Below the pieces are notes generated by a model that ran no database searches, had not been told where the DNA came from, and saw only the letters and a program-made list of their open reading frames with translations. The position numbers and the translations under genes were made by a program. Shown here in pieces: positions 32,506-41,677 of a DNA stretch of 45,473 nucleotides; position 1 is the stretch's first letter, and each line of letters begins with the position of its first letter. Source of the stretch: an uncultured Bacilli bacterium (lineage in GTDB: Bacteria; Bacillota_I; Bacilli_A; RF39; UBA660); the NCBI GenBank assembly GCA_947629235.1, contig CANRCX010000011.1:1-45473 (forward strand), written 5' to 3'.

Positions 32506-33604
32506 TAACATTAAATCTAAAATAGCAAATATCTCCATCTTGCATTATATATTCTTTACCTTCTAGTCTAGCTTTACCAGCTTCTTTTACTTTAAGTTCA
32601 CTTCCACACTCTATTAAATCATCATAACTCATAACTTCTGCTTTAATGAATCCTTTTTCAAAATCTGTATGAATTATACCTGCACATTCAGGAGCTTTCA
32701 TTCCATCTTTAAATGTCCATGCCCTAACCTCATCCTTACCAACTGTAAAAAATGTTTTAAGACCAAGAACATGATATGTAATATGAATCAATTGATCAAG
32801 TCCACTATTAGCAATACCCAAATCATTTAAAAATTCTTTCTTGCTTTCTTCATCAAGTTCAGATAATTCACTTTCAATTTTAGTACACATCATTACTACA
32901 GATGAGCCTTCATTGCTTGCTATTTCTCTTACTTCTTTTACATATTTATTTTCACCATTTAATAAATCATCTTCACTAACATTAGCAAGATATATAAATG
33001 GTTTAATTGTTATTAAATTATATGTTTTTAATAATTTAACTTCTTTTTCATCGAAATCTACTAATCTTAACATTATTCCAGATTTTAAATTTTCAATTGC
33101 TTTCTTTAAAACAGATACTTCAAATAACCCTTCTTTATCATTAGTAGTAACTGCTTTCTTCTCAACCTTTAATAATCTATTTTCTACTATTTCTAAATCA
33201 CTTAATATTAATTCATAATTTACTATTTCAATATCTCTTCTAGGATCAATATTCCCCTCAACATGTATAATATCTTTATTTTCAAAACATCTAACTACTT
33301 CAACAATTGCATCAACTTCTCTAATATTAGCAAGAAATTTATTACCAAGACCTTCTCCTGTTGATGCTCCTTTTACAAGTCCTGCTATATCAATAAATTC
33401 ATATTGAGTATTTATTACTCTTTCTGGTAAATACATATCATATAATGTTTCTAATCTTTTATCAGGAACACTTACTACACCAACATTTGGATCAATTGTT
33501 GCAAAAGGATAGTTAGCTGCTAGAATATTTTTTTTAGTAATAGCATTAAATAATGTACTTTTTCCAACATTAGGAAGTCCTATAATACCTGCTTTAAGCG
33601 CCAT
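32498..33604 (-). CDS. ychF: YchF, Obg-family ribosome-binding ATPase
   Basis: The 368-aa protein is a conserved P-loop NTPase that binds ATP rather than GTP and associates with ribosomes. It has the P-loop GLPNVGKST (residues 9-17), [14 protein letters not shown], the G3 [29 protein letters not shown] in place of the usual NKxD motif, and a C-terminal TGS-type domain ending CYFRFNV. Length is normal (~365). The start overlaps the AbgT stop by 11 bases, with AGGTG upstream. It is the last gene of the soj-spo0J operon, the same neighbourhood as B. subtilis yyaF. Confidence 0.96.
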   Translation of the reverse strand: MALKAGIIGLPNVGKSTLFNAITKKNILAANYPFATIDPNVGVVSVPDKRLETLYDMYLPERVINTQYEFIDIAGLVKGASTGEGLGNKFLANIREVDAIVEVVRCFENKDIIHVEGNIDPRRDIEIVNYELILSDLEIVENRLLKVEKKAVTTNDKEGLFEVSVLKKAIENLKSGIMLRLVDFDEKEVKLLKTYNLITIKPFIYLANVSEDDLLNGENKYVKEVREIASNEGSSVVMMCTKIESELSELDEESKKEFLNDLGIANSGLDQLIHITYHVLGLKTFFTVGKDEVRAWTFKDGMKAPECAGIIHTDFEKGFIKAEVMSYDDLIECGSELKVKEAGKARLEGKEYIMQDGDICYFRFNVTK

Positions 33605-35123
33605 ATGTTACACCTGGGAGTGACCCTATTCCAATTGGAATACCTATCATATACCATCCAACAATAATTGTACACCAAATTACTGCTATATATAAACTAT
33701 AAGGTATCATATATCTAATACTACCAAATAGTGTTACCATATCACCTTTATTATATTTTTCTAAAAATGCTATATAAATAACAAAATAGGTAAATATTGG
33801 AGTAATTCCATTAGTTATTGATTCACTAGCAGTATATATAACTTGTGAAAATTCTGGACTAATACTAGCATTCATTAATAATGGAACAATAGTTGCTGAT
33901 AACATAGTCCACTTAGTGAGTGAATCTGGACACAATATATTACAAATAGCAATAAGTAATATAACTAATAATATTAAACCAATACCAGTAAAATTAAGTC
34001 CACCTATTAAATTAGATATAAATGCAGTTAATACTTCTCCTATACCACTTTCTTTAAATACATTTATAAATATAGATGCAAAGAATATAAGTACAAGAAT
34101 ACTACCAATTTTATCTAATGAATAAGCAAGACTATCTGCAACATCTTTACTACTTTTTAAAGTTTTAGTCATAAATCCATAACCAAACCCAACAAGTACA
34201 AAGAAAAGTGTTGCTATAAATATAAATCCTTTATTAAATAGTGAATTAACACCAAATAACATATCAATATATTTAGTTGCAGTATTATCAAGTAGTGCAC
34301 CAGATAATGGAAGTCCTGGTATTATCATATATGTTATTAATAAAATATATAGTATACCAATAGCACTTCCTATTATTAAGCCTCTAAGTTCTTTATTTGT
34401 AATTACAACTTCTTCTTCATCAGTTTCATATCTTGGAAGTTTTGGCATAACCTTCTTTTCTGTTACATAAGTAAATACAAAAGATGTTACAAGTAATACT
34501 AAAATCATTATAAATAATGAAAAGAATATACCAATATTATATGTTGCATCTGTAACTCTTGCAGCATTTAAAGTAAGTGTTAATAATGAACTATCAGTAG
34601 CAGTTAAAAATATATTGATTCCTGTACCAAATGATAATGCTGCAAATGATGCTATTATTCCACCAAAAGGATTTCTTCTTCCATATTTAAATAGTAAAGC
34701 ACCAATTGGTAACATAACAACAAATCCAATATCACCAAGTAATGAAAATAACAAACTAATAAATATTAATATGAATGTTAATGTATTCTTTTTAGAATTC
34801 CTAGTAAGAATTGTAAAAAAAGTTCTCATAAATCCTGTTTTTTCAAGAACACCTATTCCAATTAATACAATTATTAATGTAGATAATGGTGTAAAATTAA
34901 CAAAATTACTAACAGAACTTGTTACTATATATTTAAGACCCGATGTACTAAATAAATTTTTAACTTCAACTACATTATTTATTATATCATTTGTTCCTTT
35001 ATTAACAGTTGAATATTCTCCTTGAACATTAAGTAAATGAAGAAAACCACTTAAAATAATAGTAATAAAAGTTAAAATAATAAATGTCATAATCGGACTA
35101 ATTTTCTTTTTCTTCTTAAACAT
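33594..35123 (-). CDS. AbgT-family transporter
   Basis: The 509-aa membrane protein has about 11-13 hydrophobic segments and the AbgT pattern. It begins with an N-terminal HLLNVQGEYSTVN loop, NNVVEVKNLFSTSGLKYIVTSSVSNFVNFTPLSTLIIVLIGIGVLEKTGF, and later GINIFLTATDSSLLTLTLNAA. The end carries CPDSLTKWTMLSATIVPLLMNASISPEF. AbgT proteins carry p-aminobenzoyl-glutamate or export sulfonamides. GAGGAAT precedes the ATG. It sits inside the soj-spo0J-DUF951-ychF operon, where B. subtilis has no transporter, so it looks like an insertion into a conserved block. The substrate is not known here. Confidence 0.92.
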   Translation of the reverse strand: MFKKKKKISPIMTFIILTFITIILSGFLHLLNVQGEYSTVNKGTNDIINNVVEVKNLFSTSGLKYIVTSSVSNFVNFTPLSTLIIVLIGIGVLEKTGFMRTFFTILTRNSKKNTLTFILIFISLLFSLLGDIGFVVMLPIGALLFKYGRRNPFGGIIASFAALSFGTGINIFLTATDSSLLTLTLNAARVTDATYNIGIFFSLFIMILVLLVTSFVFTYVTEKKVMPKLPRYETDEEEVVITNKELRGLIIGSAIGILYILLITYMIIPGLPLSGALLDNTATKYIDMLFGVNSLFNKGFIFIATLFFVLVGFGYGFMTKTLKSSKDVADSLAYSLDKIGSILVLIFFASIFINVFKESGIGEVLTAFISNLIGGLNFTGIGLILLVILLIAICNILCPDSLTKWTMLSATIVPLLMNASISPEFSQVIYTASESITNGITPIFTYFVIYIAFLEKYNKGDMVTLFGSIRYMIPYSLYIAVIWCTIIVGWYMIGIPIGIGSLPGVTYGA

Positions 35124-35308
35124 TAATATTCCTCAACTTTCTTTAATTTTTTATCAAATTCTATCCTATCCATCATAATGCTTCTTCCACATTTAACACA
35201 TTTTATTTTAATGTCTACACCTACTCTTGTAACTTCCCAAAGATTAGTTCCACAAGGATGTGGTTTTTTCATTATGACTTTACTTCCTATTTTATATTCT
35301 TTATTCAT
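35123..35308 (-). CDS. DUF951 protein (YyzM-like)
   Basis: The 61-aa protein has the DUF951 pattern: YKIGSKVIMKKPHPCGTNLWEVTRVGVDIKIKCVKCGRSIMMDR. The conserved KKPHPCG and KC--CGR provide three Cys and one His that may hold zinc. The family is found next to spo0J and ychF in many Bacillota, as here. The role is unknown; it may be a small nucleic-acid- or ribosome-related protein. AAAGTGGAT precedes the ATG. It starts one base after the spo0J stop and overlaps abgT by one base. Confidence 0.92.
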   Translation of the reverse strand: MNKEYKIGSKVIMKKPHPCGTNLWEVTRVGVDIKIKCVKCGRSIMMDRIEFDKKLKKVEEY

Positions 35309-35309
35309 T

Positions 35310-36206
35310 TTAATCCACTTTCACTTCAATATTTAATATATCAAGTATTCTTTCTAAATCTTTTTCACTATTAAATGGAATAACTATTTTTTTATTTTGT
35401 ATTTTTACTTTATTACCTATTTTTTCAGTCATTGCATCTTCTACATAATCATATGTATTATCTTTAGTTCTACTTATTTTTTTAACTCTTTTATATAATG
35501 GATTACTCGCTATTTCTTCTATTTCTCTTACAGATAGTTTTTCTTTTTTAATTCTAGTTGCTAATTCTTTTATTTTTTCTTCATCTTCAAGTTTACTTAA
35601 TACTTTAGCATGTCCCATTGATATTAAATTATTTAAAACATCATTTTTAACTGAATCAGGAAGTCTTAAAAGACCTAACATATTAGTAATATAACTTCTA
35701 CTTTTACCAATTCTACTTGCAAGTTCTTCTTGTGTTATATTTAATGCTTTTATTAAATTTGCATATGCTTCTGCTTCTTCTATAGCTGTTAAATCTTCTC
35801 TTTGAATATTTTCAAGAAGAGCTATCTGCATCATGTCTTCATCACTAAATTCTTTTATAATTGCTGGTATTTCTTCTACACCAACAAGTTCACAAGCTTT
35901 CTTTCTTCTTTCACCTGCTACGATTTCATAACCTTTTATACTTTTAGTTACAATGATTGGTTCTAATACTCCAAATTCCTTAATTGAATTTGCAAGTTCA
36001 ACTAATTTTTCTTGATCAAATGTTTTTCTTGGTTGATAAGGATTACTTCTAAGTTCATTAATATTAATTTGCACTATATCTTCACTTTTAGCATTCTTTA
36101 CTATTTCTTCTTCTAAAGATTCTAGTGGATTAATATTTAATGATTCATTACTAAATAATTGTTCTAAACCTTTACCAAGAGCTTTTCTTCTATTATTTGG
36201 ATTCAT
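35310..36206 (-). CDS. spo0J: ParB/Spo0J chromosome partition protein
   Basis: The 298-aa DNA-binding CTPase spreads from parS sites and loads SMC for chromosome segregation. The start KALGKGLEQLF interacts with ParA. Residues ~45-140 are the ParB/Srx domain with ELRSNPYQPRKTF, the CTP-binding GERRKKACE and ENIQREDLTAIEEA. The HTH is ITQEELASRIGKSRSYITNMLGLLRLP. The C-terminal ~50 residues dimerise. It overlaps soj by 14 bases. No perfect parS (TGTTTCACGTGAAACA) is visible in the window. In spore formers it also controls entry into sporulation through Soj. Confidence 0.96.
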   Translation of the reverse strand: MNPNNRRKALGKGLEQLFSNESLNINPLESLEEEIVKNAKSEDIVQININELRSNPYQPRKTFDQEKLVELANSIKEFGVLEPIIVTKSIKGYEIVAGERRKKACELVGVEEIPAIIKEFSDEDMMQIALLENIQREDLTAIEEAEAYANLIKALNITQEELASRIGKSRSYITNMLGLLRLPDSVKNDVLNNLISMGHAKVLSKLEDEEKIKELATRIKKEKLSVREIEEIASNPLYKRVKKISRTKDNTYDYVEDAMTEKIGNKVKIQNKKIVIPFNSEKDLERILDILNIEVKVD

Positions 36207-36981
36207 TTCTATCTATCACCTCTTTTGCTAAATTTAAATAAGCAAGTGCTCCTTTACTTTTAGGATCGTATTCTATTATAGGTTTACCATGAGAAGGAGC
36301 TTCTACTAATTTTACAAGTCTAGGTATTATTGTACTAAATACTTTTTCATTAAAGAATTTTCGTACATCTTCAACTACTTCAAGACCAAGTAGAGTTCTA
36401 CCATCTAACATAGTTAATAATACACCTTCAATATCTAAATGTGGATTTATACTTTGTTGTACTTTTAATATTGTTTGTAATAATTGTTGTACTCCATCTA
36501 AACTATAAAATTCACATTGTATTGGAATTAATACTGAATCAGATGCTGCTAGAGCATTGATTGTAAGTGTACCTAAACTAGGTAAACAATCTATTATTAT
36601 ATAATCATATCTATCTCTAATTGTATCAAGTTGCTTTTTTAATTGTTCTGATATTACAAATTTATTATCTTGAAGACTTATTTGTATAAGTTCCATGTCA
36701 ATACCAGCAAGTTCTATTGTTGATGGAATTATACTTAAATTTTTAAATGGTGTTTTAATTATACTTTCTTTTATATCACAATCTCCAAGAATTACATTAT
36801 ATATACTTTTTTTAATTTTTTCACGTCCTACACCAAGCCCTGTTGTAGTATTACTTTGTGGATCTAAGTCAATAAGTAAAACTTTTTTACCTAAAAGTCC
36901 TAAAGAACTAGATAAATTAATACTTGTTGTTGTCTTTCCTACTCCACCTTTTTGATTTACTATTGCTATAATCTTTCCCAC
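36193..36981 (-). CDS. soj: ParA/Soj partition ATPase
   Basis: The 262-aa deviant Walker ATPase works with Spo0J in origin segregation and controls DnaA. It has NQKGGVGKTT (residues 9-18) with the signature Lys11, LLIDLDPQSNTTTGLG, YDYIIIDCLPSLG and the conserved IPIQCEFYSLDG. Length is normal. The start is GTG at 36981, behind AAGGAAGG. It is the first gene of a five-gene operon (soj, spo0J, DUF951, abgT, ychF). A -10 TAAAAT lies about 30 bases upstream on the minus strand, with only a poor -35 (TTTCAA). The block suggests that the replication origin is not far away, though rsmG and gidA are absent from the expected side. Confidence 0.96.
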   Translation of the reverse strand: MGKIIAIVNQKGGVGKTTTSINLSSSLGLLGKKVLLIDLDPQSNTTTGLGVGREKIKKSIYNVILGDCDIKESIIKTPFKNLSIIPSTIELAGIDMELIQISLQDNKFVISEQLKKQLDTIRDRYDYIIIDCLPSLGTLTINALAASDSVLIPIQCEFYSLDGVQQLLQTILKVQQSINPHLDIEGVLLTMLDGRTLLGLEVVEDVRKFFNEKVFSTIIPRLVKLVEAPSHGKPIIEYDPKSKGALAYLNLAKEVIDRNESK

Positions 36982-37099
36982 TGCATTTACCTTCCTTATC
37001 TACACAATATTTTATCATATATTGATTTTTTTTGAAATAGAAATATGGAACAAATTTATTATATTTTTTTAGTTATAAGAATTATATAATTTTTATACA

Positions 37100-37132
37100 A
37101 TTAAAAACTTATGAATTCTATTTTTCATAAGT
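37100..37132 (-). terminator. Terminator of the metallopeptidase operon
   Basis: ACTTATGAA (37107-37115) pairs with TTCATAAGT (37124-37132) around an 8-base loop, then TTTTTAATT on the minus strand. The arms include the last codons and the stop at 37118. Confidence 0.7.
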
Positions 37133-38266
37133 CTTTATAGATTTATTTTCATATTCATCAATATCTTCTTTTAAATAATCTAATGCATTTAATAACATTT
37201 CAGTACTTAATTCTCCACTCAATATATAATTTATACTTCCTAAATTACCTTTTTTAGTCATTTTTTTATTATAAGTTTCTATATTTTTTAAATCTATTAT
37301 TCCTTTTTTATAATTATAAAACATAATAACTGATAGCATAAACCCAATTGTATATTTAAATGAATCTACAACATTTTCAAACAAATCATCAAATTTTTCT
37401 TTTTGCTCTTCTAAATCTTTTATCTCTTTTTCTATTAACTCTTTTTCTTTTAATAATTCTTCACTTTTATTTCCTTCTTTTATTTTTTTGTTTATATTAT
37501 ATAGTTTAGATTTACTTTTAAACTCTTTAATAGATATTAAATCTTCTTTATAAAAATCACTATAATTAACATCTCTCATTTTTGAAATTAAATATAATGT
37601 ATAACCTAATTTATCTACAGAAGAAGAGTCCATATCTATACATAATTGGATTTGTTTTATATTATCTTCTTTATAATAATCTTTACTTTTTAAAAAATCA
37701 TAAATTAAATATTCTATAAACCTAGATATATTTTCTGTATAAACTTTTCTATCTAATGATGAATAAATATCATTATCAATAATCTCATAATTACCATTTG
37801 TATAATGAAAAAATTCATGCATAATAACAAAAGTATCTTTTAAAGTATGATTAATTACAACATTTATATAATTTCTTATATCACCATGTTCATCTAAATA
37901 ACCTCTATAATATGATTGATTAATTTCTTCATCATTTTCATCAAATTCTTCACTATCTACATCTATTAAATTAATTGTTCCATCATTTAATAATTTTTCA
38001 AATTCATTTAAATACTCTGGAAAATAATTACTTAAAAATTCTCTACATAAATTTAATGACTCATTTATTGTCATATAATTCTTATAATTTTTTCTTATTG
38101 GGCCATCAAATATTTTTAATTTGTTGTAAAATTTTCTTGCCATATCAAGAAATTCATCAGTATTATCTTTTAAATAATTTAATATTATATCATCATCATT
38201 TTCTAAAAATACATTGAAAGCTAATTTCATATTATTTAAAAGTGTTTTATCATTATTTTCTTCCAT
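37118..38266 (-). CDS. M3-like zinc metallopeptidase, divergent
   Basis: The 382-aa protein carries HEFFH (His150, Glu151, His154), and 24 residues later YTENISRFIEYL with Glu178. This resembles the HExxH...ExxS..E arrangement of M3 oligopeptidases such as PepF. The rest is Asp/Glu/Lys-rich and helical, including a coiled-coil-like LLKEKELIEKEIKDLEEQKEK (~270-290). It is much shorter than PepF (~600 aa), so it may be a minimal or specialised member. There is no signal peptide. It starts 3 bases after the stop of the FAD gene and is probably translationally coupled. The peptidase role is likely; the substrate is unknown. Confidence 0.72.
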   Translation of the reverse strand: MEENNDKTLLNNMKLAFNVFLENDDDIILNYLKDNTDEFLDMARKFYNKLKIFDGPIRKNYKNYMTINESLNLCREFLSNYFPEYLNEFEKLLNDGTINLIDVDSEEFDENDEEINQSYYRGYLDEHGDIRNYINVVINHTLKDTFVIMHEFFHYTNGNYEIIDNDIYSSLDRKVYTENISRFIEYLIYDFLKSKDYYKEDNIKQIQLCIDMDSSSVDKLGYTLYLISKMRDVNYSDFYKEDLISIKEFKSKSKLYNINKKIKEGNKSEELLKEKELIEKEIKDLEEQKEKFDDLFENVVDSFKYTIGFMLSVIMFYNYKKGIIDLKNIETYNKKMTKKGNLGSINYILSGELSTEMLLNALDYLKEDIDEYENKSIKTYEK

Positions 38267-38269
38267 TTT

Positions 38270-39670
38270 TTAATTTCTTTCTAAAATATCTCTAGCTGCT
38301 ATTAAACCAGTTGCTGCAGCAGTTACAATATTACCTGCTTTACCAGAACCATCACCAATAAAGTATATATCATAATCTTCTAATTTAAATTTATTATTTG
38401 TATCTATTTCATTACTAAAGAATTTAATTTCAGGACCATAAAGTAATGTTTCATCATTATTAACACCTGGTATTATTTTATCTAATTTTTCAAGACCTTC
38501 TAATATATTTGTAATTATTCTATGTGGTAATACAAGGGCAAGGTCCCCTGCTACACAGTCTTTAAGTGTTGGTTCAATAAATCCTTTATTAATTCTTTTC
38601 CACTCACTTCTTCTTCCTTTTTTCAAATCTCTTAAAGATTGAATGATTGGTTTTCCATCTCCTAAAACATTAGCTATTCTTGCAATACTTTCACCATATA
38701 ATCTTGTATTTGTAACAGGCTCTGTAAGACCAACTTTACTAATAAATGCAAAATTTGAATTATTTGATTTTATATCTTTTAAAGAGTGCCCATTAACACA
38801 AATAAATCCATAATAATTTTCTTTAGCAACAAAACCACCGGGATTAGTACAGAATGTTCTTATTTCATCAGAATATGTATCAGTTTTAATAAATATAGTT
38901 GGATCATATATTACATTTGTTATATCTTCAAGTATTTCTTTTCTAACTTCAACTCTAACACCAATTTCAATACTTTGACTAGTATATGGAATATTATATT
39001 TATCAGCAAGTTCTTGTACCCATTTAGCACCTGTTCTACCAGGAGCAACTACTATCGTTTTAGCAATCATATTTGGTTTATTATCTATTATTACTTCATG
39101 TTCTGTTTTACTTTTACTTATAATATCACTAACATTAGCATTTTCATAAATATCTACACCTTTGTTTTCTAAATAATCAGTAAAGTCTTTTATATATCCA
39201 GGAAGTTTATCACTACCTAAATGTTTTTGTTTTATTAAAAGTAATCTTGCTCCATGTTTAGCAACTTCTTTTTTTATTTCTTCTGCTTCTTCCATATTAG
39301 ATGGATAAACATCACTATCCATTTTAAATTTAGTGAATATTTCTTCAGTATCATCTATAATTTGATATGCTTCACTTTGAGACATATATTTAAATAAATC
39401 ACTTTTTCCAAGTTTTGGTATAAAATTTAATTTTCCATCACTAAATGTACCTGCTCCACCATATCCAGATAATATTTGGCATGGATTACAATTCATACAT
39501 TTACCACCATTAATTTTCATTGGACACATTCTAGTTTCAGCTCTATGTCCTTTATCAACTAATGCTATTTTTAAATTCTTATTTTTTTCAATTAATTCAT
39601 AAGCACAAAATAAACCTGCAGGTCCTGCTCCAATTATTAAAACATCATAATTTTTAACTTCTTTTTTCAT
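38270..39670 (-). CDS. FAD/NAD(P)-dependent oxidoreductase (COG2509-like)
   Basis: The 466-aa flavoprotein starts with the FAD-binding LIIGAGPAGLFCAYEL (residues ~10-25) and VDKGH. A Cys-rich insertion MCPMKINGGKCMNCNPCQI (~48-66) is followed by GYGGAGTFSDGKLNF. These are marks of the COG2509 group of uncharacterised dehydrogenases. The C-terminal part has YFIGDGSGKAGNIVTAAATGL, the FAD-ribityl contact. The four clustered Cys may bind a metal or iron-sulfur centre, or form redox disulfides. AAAGGAGT precedes the ATG. It is followed by the metallopeptidase in the same operon. The substrate is unknown. Confidence 0.92.
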   Translation of the reverse strand: MKKEVKNYDVLIIGAGPAGLFCAYELIEKNKNLKIALVDKGHRAETRMCPMKINGGKCMNCNPCQILSGYGGAGTFSDGKLNFIPKLGKSDLFKYMSQSEAYQIIDDTEEIFTKFKMDSDVYPSNMEEAEEIKKEVAKHGARLLLIKQKHLGSDKLPGYIKDFTDYLENKGVDIYENANVSDIISKSKTEHEVIIDNKPNMIAKTIVVAPGRTGAKWVQELADKYNIPYTSQSIEIGVRVEVRKEILEDITNVIYDPTIFIKTDTYSDEIRTFCTNPGGFVAKENYYGFICVNGHSLKDIKSNNSNFAFISKVGLTEPVTNTRLYGESIARIANVLGDGKPIIQSLRDLKKGRRSEWKRINKGFIEPTLKDCVAGDLALVLPHRIITNILEGLEKLDKIIPGVNNDETLLYGPEIKFFSNEIDTNNKFKLEDYDIYFIGDGSGKAGNIVTAAATGLIAARDILERN

Positions 39671-39714
39671 ATTACTCCTTTTTTATACACATTTAAAATA
39701 ATAAATGTATAAAT

Positions 39715-40578
39715 TTATTTAATTTCAATCTTTTTACTAGCATATTCTTCTAATAATTTAGGATTATCAAAAATATATTGTAATAATTGAACTGATTTAG
39801 CAAAATAATATCCATCAGCTATTCTTTCATCTAAATTTATTCCAAATTCACATATTTTTCTAATTTCTTTTTTACCATTTATAATTACTTCTTCATCCTT
39901 TATTTCACCCATTGTTGCTAAACCACTTGCATTACCAAAATTAGTAATATTATGAAATATTGCTCCACAATGAATACTACCTAAATTTGATACAATCAAA
40001 CTACTATAATATAAATTATCTTCAACTAATGAAGATGGTAATAATCCTACTTTATCACACCATTTAAATACACCAACAATTGGTACTCTAATTATATTTG
40101 GTAATTTACCTAATATTTCAATTGCACTATTAGCACCTTTTTTATCCACTTCTTTATTTCTAATTGAATCTACTTTATCTAATATTTTTTTACTAATTGT
40201 ATGTATATTATCATCTTTATCTATTTTAACTAAAATCATCATTTCTTCTGCATTATCATCAAAAGCTATTTTAGCTACAAAAGAAATAACTACATCATTA
40301 TGTTCATATATATGTCTATTTGCAACAAATCTATTTAAGTATGGCCTATTATAATATACTTTTCCAATAGCTGCCATAAAAGCATGAAAAATAGTAATAT
40401 GTTCACCTTTCTTTTTTAATTTTTCAACATATTTACATAATTCAGTTACATCCATCTTTTGATTAATATATACATCGCTTACAGATCTATCTGGCTTTAA
40501 ATCAATTAATATTTGACTAAGTCCAGAAATGTTATCTACTCTTTTTGCATATTTTCTATCAACTAATCTTTTTTTCAT
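39715..40578 (-). CDS. Stand-alone 2-oxoacid dehydrogenase-type acyltransferase domain
   Basis: The 287-aa protein is a single E2/CAT-like acyltransferase domain, without the lipoyl and binding domains of real E2. Family parts include MDVTELCKYVEKLKKKGEHITIFHAFMAAIGKVY, RPYLNRFVANRHIYEH, and the end segment GINLDERIADGYYFAKSVQLL. The catalytic motif of E2/CAT is HRxxDG; here the His position is Asp (DERIADG), so the normal mechanism is doubtful. The NGKKEIRKI strand and TMGEIKDEEVI are typical of this stand-alone group. It lies between a cation antiporter and a flavoprotein, all on one strand. GAGGGAAT precedes the ATG. The role is unknown. Confidence 0.85.
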   Translation of the reverse strand: MKKRLVDRKYAKRVDNISGLSQILIDLKPDRSVSDVYINQKMDVTELCKYVEKLKKKGEHITIFHAFMAAIGKVYYNRPYLNRFVANRHIYEHNDVVISFVAKIAFDDNAEEMMILVKIDKDDNIHTISKKILDKVDSIRNKEVDKKGANSAIEILGKLPNIIRVPIVGVFKWCDKVGLLPSSLVEDNLYYSSLIVSNLGSIHCGAIFHNITNFGNASGLATMGEIKDEEVIINGKKEIRKICEFGINLDERIADGYYFAKSVQLLQYIFDNPKLLEEYASKKIEIK

Positions 40579-40628
40579 AATTCCCTCACTATTTAATTAT
40601 AAAAAAAATAAGTTAATATTGCAAATTA

Positions 40629-41591
40629 TTATGTTGCAAAAATGTAAGCATAATAAATTACAAATAAACTTATCATTATTGCGCCTTCTATTTTTGATAA
40701 AACTTTATCATTTTTAGCAAATATATATAGTGTAAAGGCTGCTATATGTACAAAAATAATATCAATTAAATTAAAATTTGTTGATGAGAATCCACCAAAT
40801 ATCAACAAAGGTAATCCAAGTACTACTCCAATATTAAATATGTTTGTTCCAATTATATTACCTAATGCTATATCAAATTCACCTTTCTTAGCTGCAACCA
40901 CTGTCATAGTCATTTCAGGTAAAGAAGTTCCAATTACTACAACTGTCATTGTAATAACTTTTGTACTAACATTTAATATTTCTGCTAAAACTTTAGCATT
41001 GTCAACAACTAAATCACTTGAAAATATTATCATAATACAACAAATTATAGTAAGTAAAATAGATTTTATTATTCCATATTTCGGTTTTTCTCTATCAAAA
41101 AAATCTTGTTTTGATTTTACTACAGATATTATATAAAACATAAACATAGCAAAGAAACATAAAAATATTACACCATCTTGTCTAGTTAATATAAAATCAC
41201 TATGAATTCCACCTATATAATGAGATATTATTGATAAAGTAAACATAGATGTTATAACTAATAATATCGGTAACTCTTTTTTTGTTACTTCGTGTTTTAC
41301 TTTAATAGGAGAAATACAAGCAGCAATACCTATTATTAATAAAATATTTACAATATTACTTCCAACTACATTAGCAAGTGCTATATCACCGCTGCCAGTA
41401 GCAATACTATTAAATGATATTGCAAGCTCTGGAGCACAAGTACCAAAAGCAGCTACAGTAAGAGCTATCATCATTTTAGACATTTTAAAATTAGTTGCTA
41501 TAGAACTAACAGCATCTACAAATACATCAGCACTTTTAACAAGTATTACAAATCCAATAAGTAATAAAATTATCACTTTAACTACTTCCAT
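40629..41591 (-). CDS. Calcium/sodium antiporter (CaCA family, YrbG-like)
   Basis: This 320-aa protein has ten membrane helices in two inverted repeats. Each repeat carries a CaCA alpha motif: AAFGTCAPELAISFNS...ANVVGSNIVNILLIIG (residues ~45-95), and VVIGTSLPEMTMTVVA...GNIIGTNIFNIGVVLGLP (~215-260). Acidic Glu in PELA and PEMT bind the cation. YrbG-type proteins exchange Ca2+ for Na+ or H+. TAGGAGAAT precedes the ATG. It may be cotranscribed with the acyltransferase (50-base gap). No riboswitch is seen in the short leader. Confidence 0.94.
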   Translation of the reverse strand: MEVVKVIILLLIGFVILVKSADVFVDAVSSIATNFKMSKMMIALTVAAFGTCAPELAISFNSIATGSGDIALANVVGSNIVNILLIIGIAACISPIKVKHEVTKKELPILLVITSMFTLSIISHYIGGIHSDFILTRQDGVIFLCFFAMFMFYIISVVKSKQDFFDREKPKYGIIKSILLTIICCIMIIFSSDLVVDNAKVLAEILNVSTKVITMTVVVIGTSLPEMTMTVVAAKKGEFDIALGNIIGTNIFNIGVVLGLPLLIFGGFSSTNFNLIDIIFVHIAAFTLYIFAKNDKVLSKIEGAIMISLFVIYYAYIFAT

Positions 41592-41652
41592 ATTTATTCT
41601 CCTATCCTTATAACATTATAAACTAAAAATTAATATTTTAAAAGCTTTTAAA

Positions 41653-41677
41653 TAAAAAAGACTCTAATTATTAGAGC
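41653..41677 (-). terminator. Terminator of the lipid kinase gene
   Basis: CTCTAA (41662-41667) pairs with TTAGAG (41671-41676), 3-base loop, followed on the minus strand by TCTTTTTTATTT. The stem overlaps the stop codon. Confidence 0.65.

Noticed and set aside
36810-36840. parS-like TTTCACG inside soj
   Set aside because: Only half of the consensus TGTTTCACGTGAAACA is present, with no symmetrical second half.
38786-39172. Open frame of 128 codons opposite the COG2509 gene
   Set aside because: It is antisense to a well-supported flavoprotein and gives a Phe/Ile/Tyr-rich product without start signals.
40629-40717. Plus-strand frame running from 40529 through the antiporter end
   Set aside because: It is antisense to two supported genes and gives a low-complexity product.
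41592-41663. Manganese or calcium riboswitch before the antiporter
   Set aside because: The leader is too short and is largely taken by the neighbouring gene's end. No yybP-ykoY features are seen.
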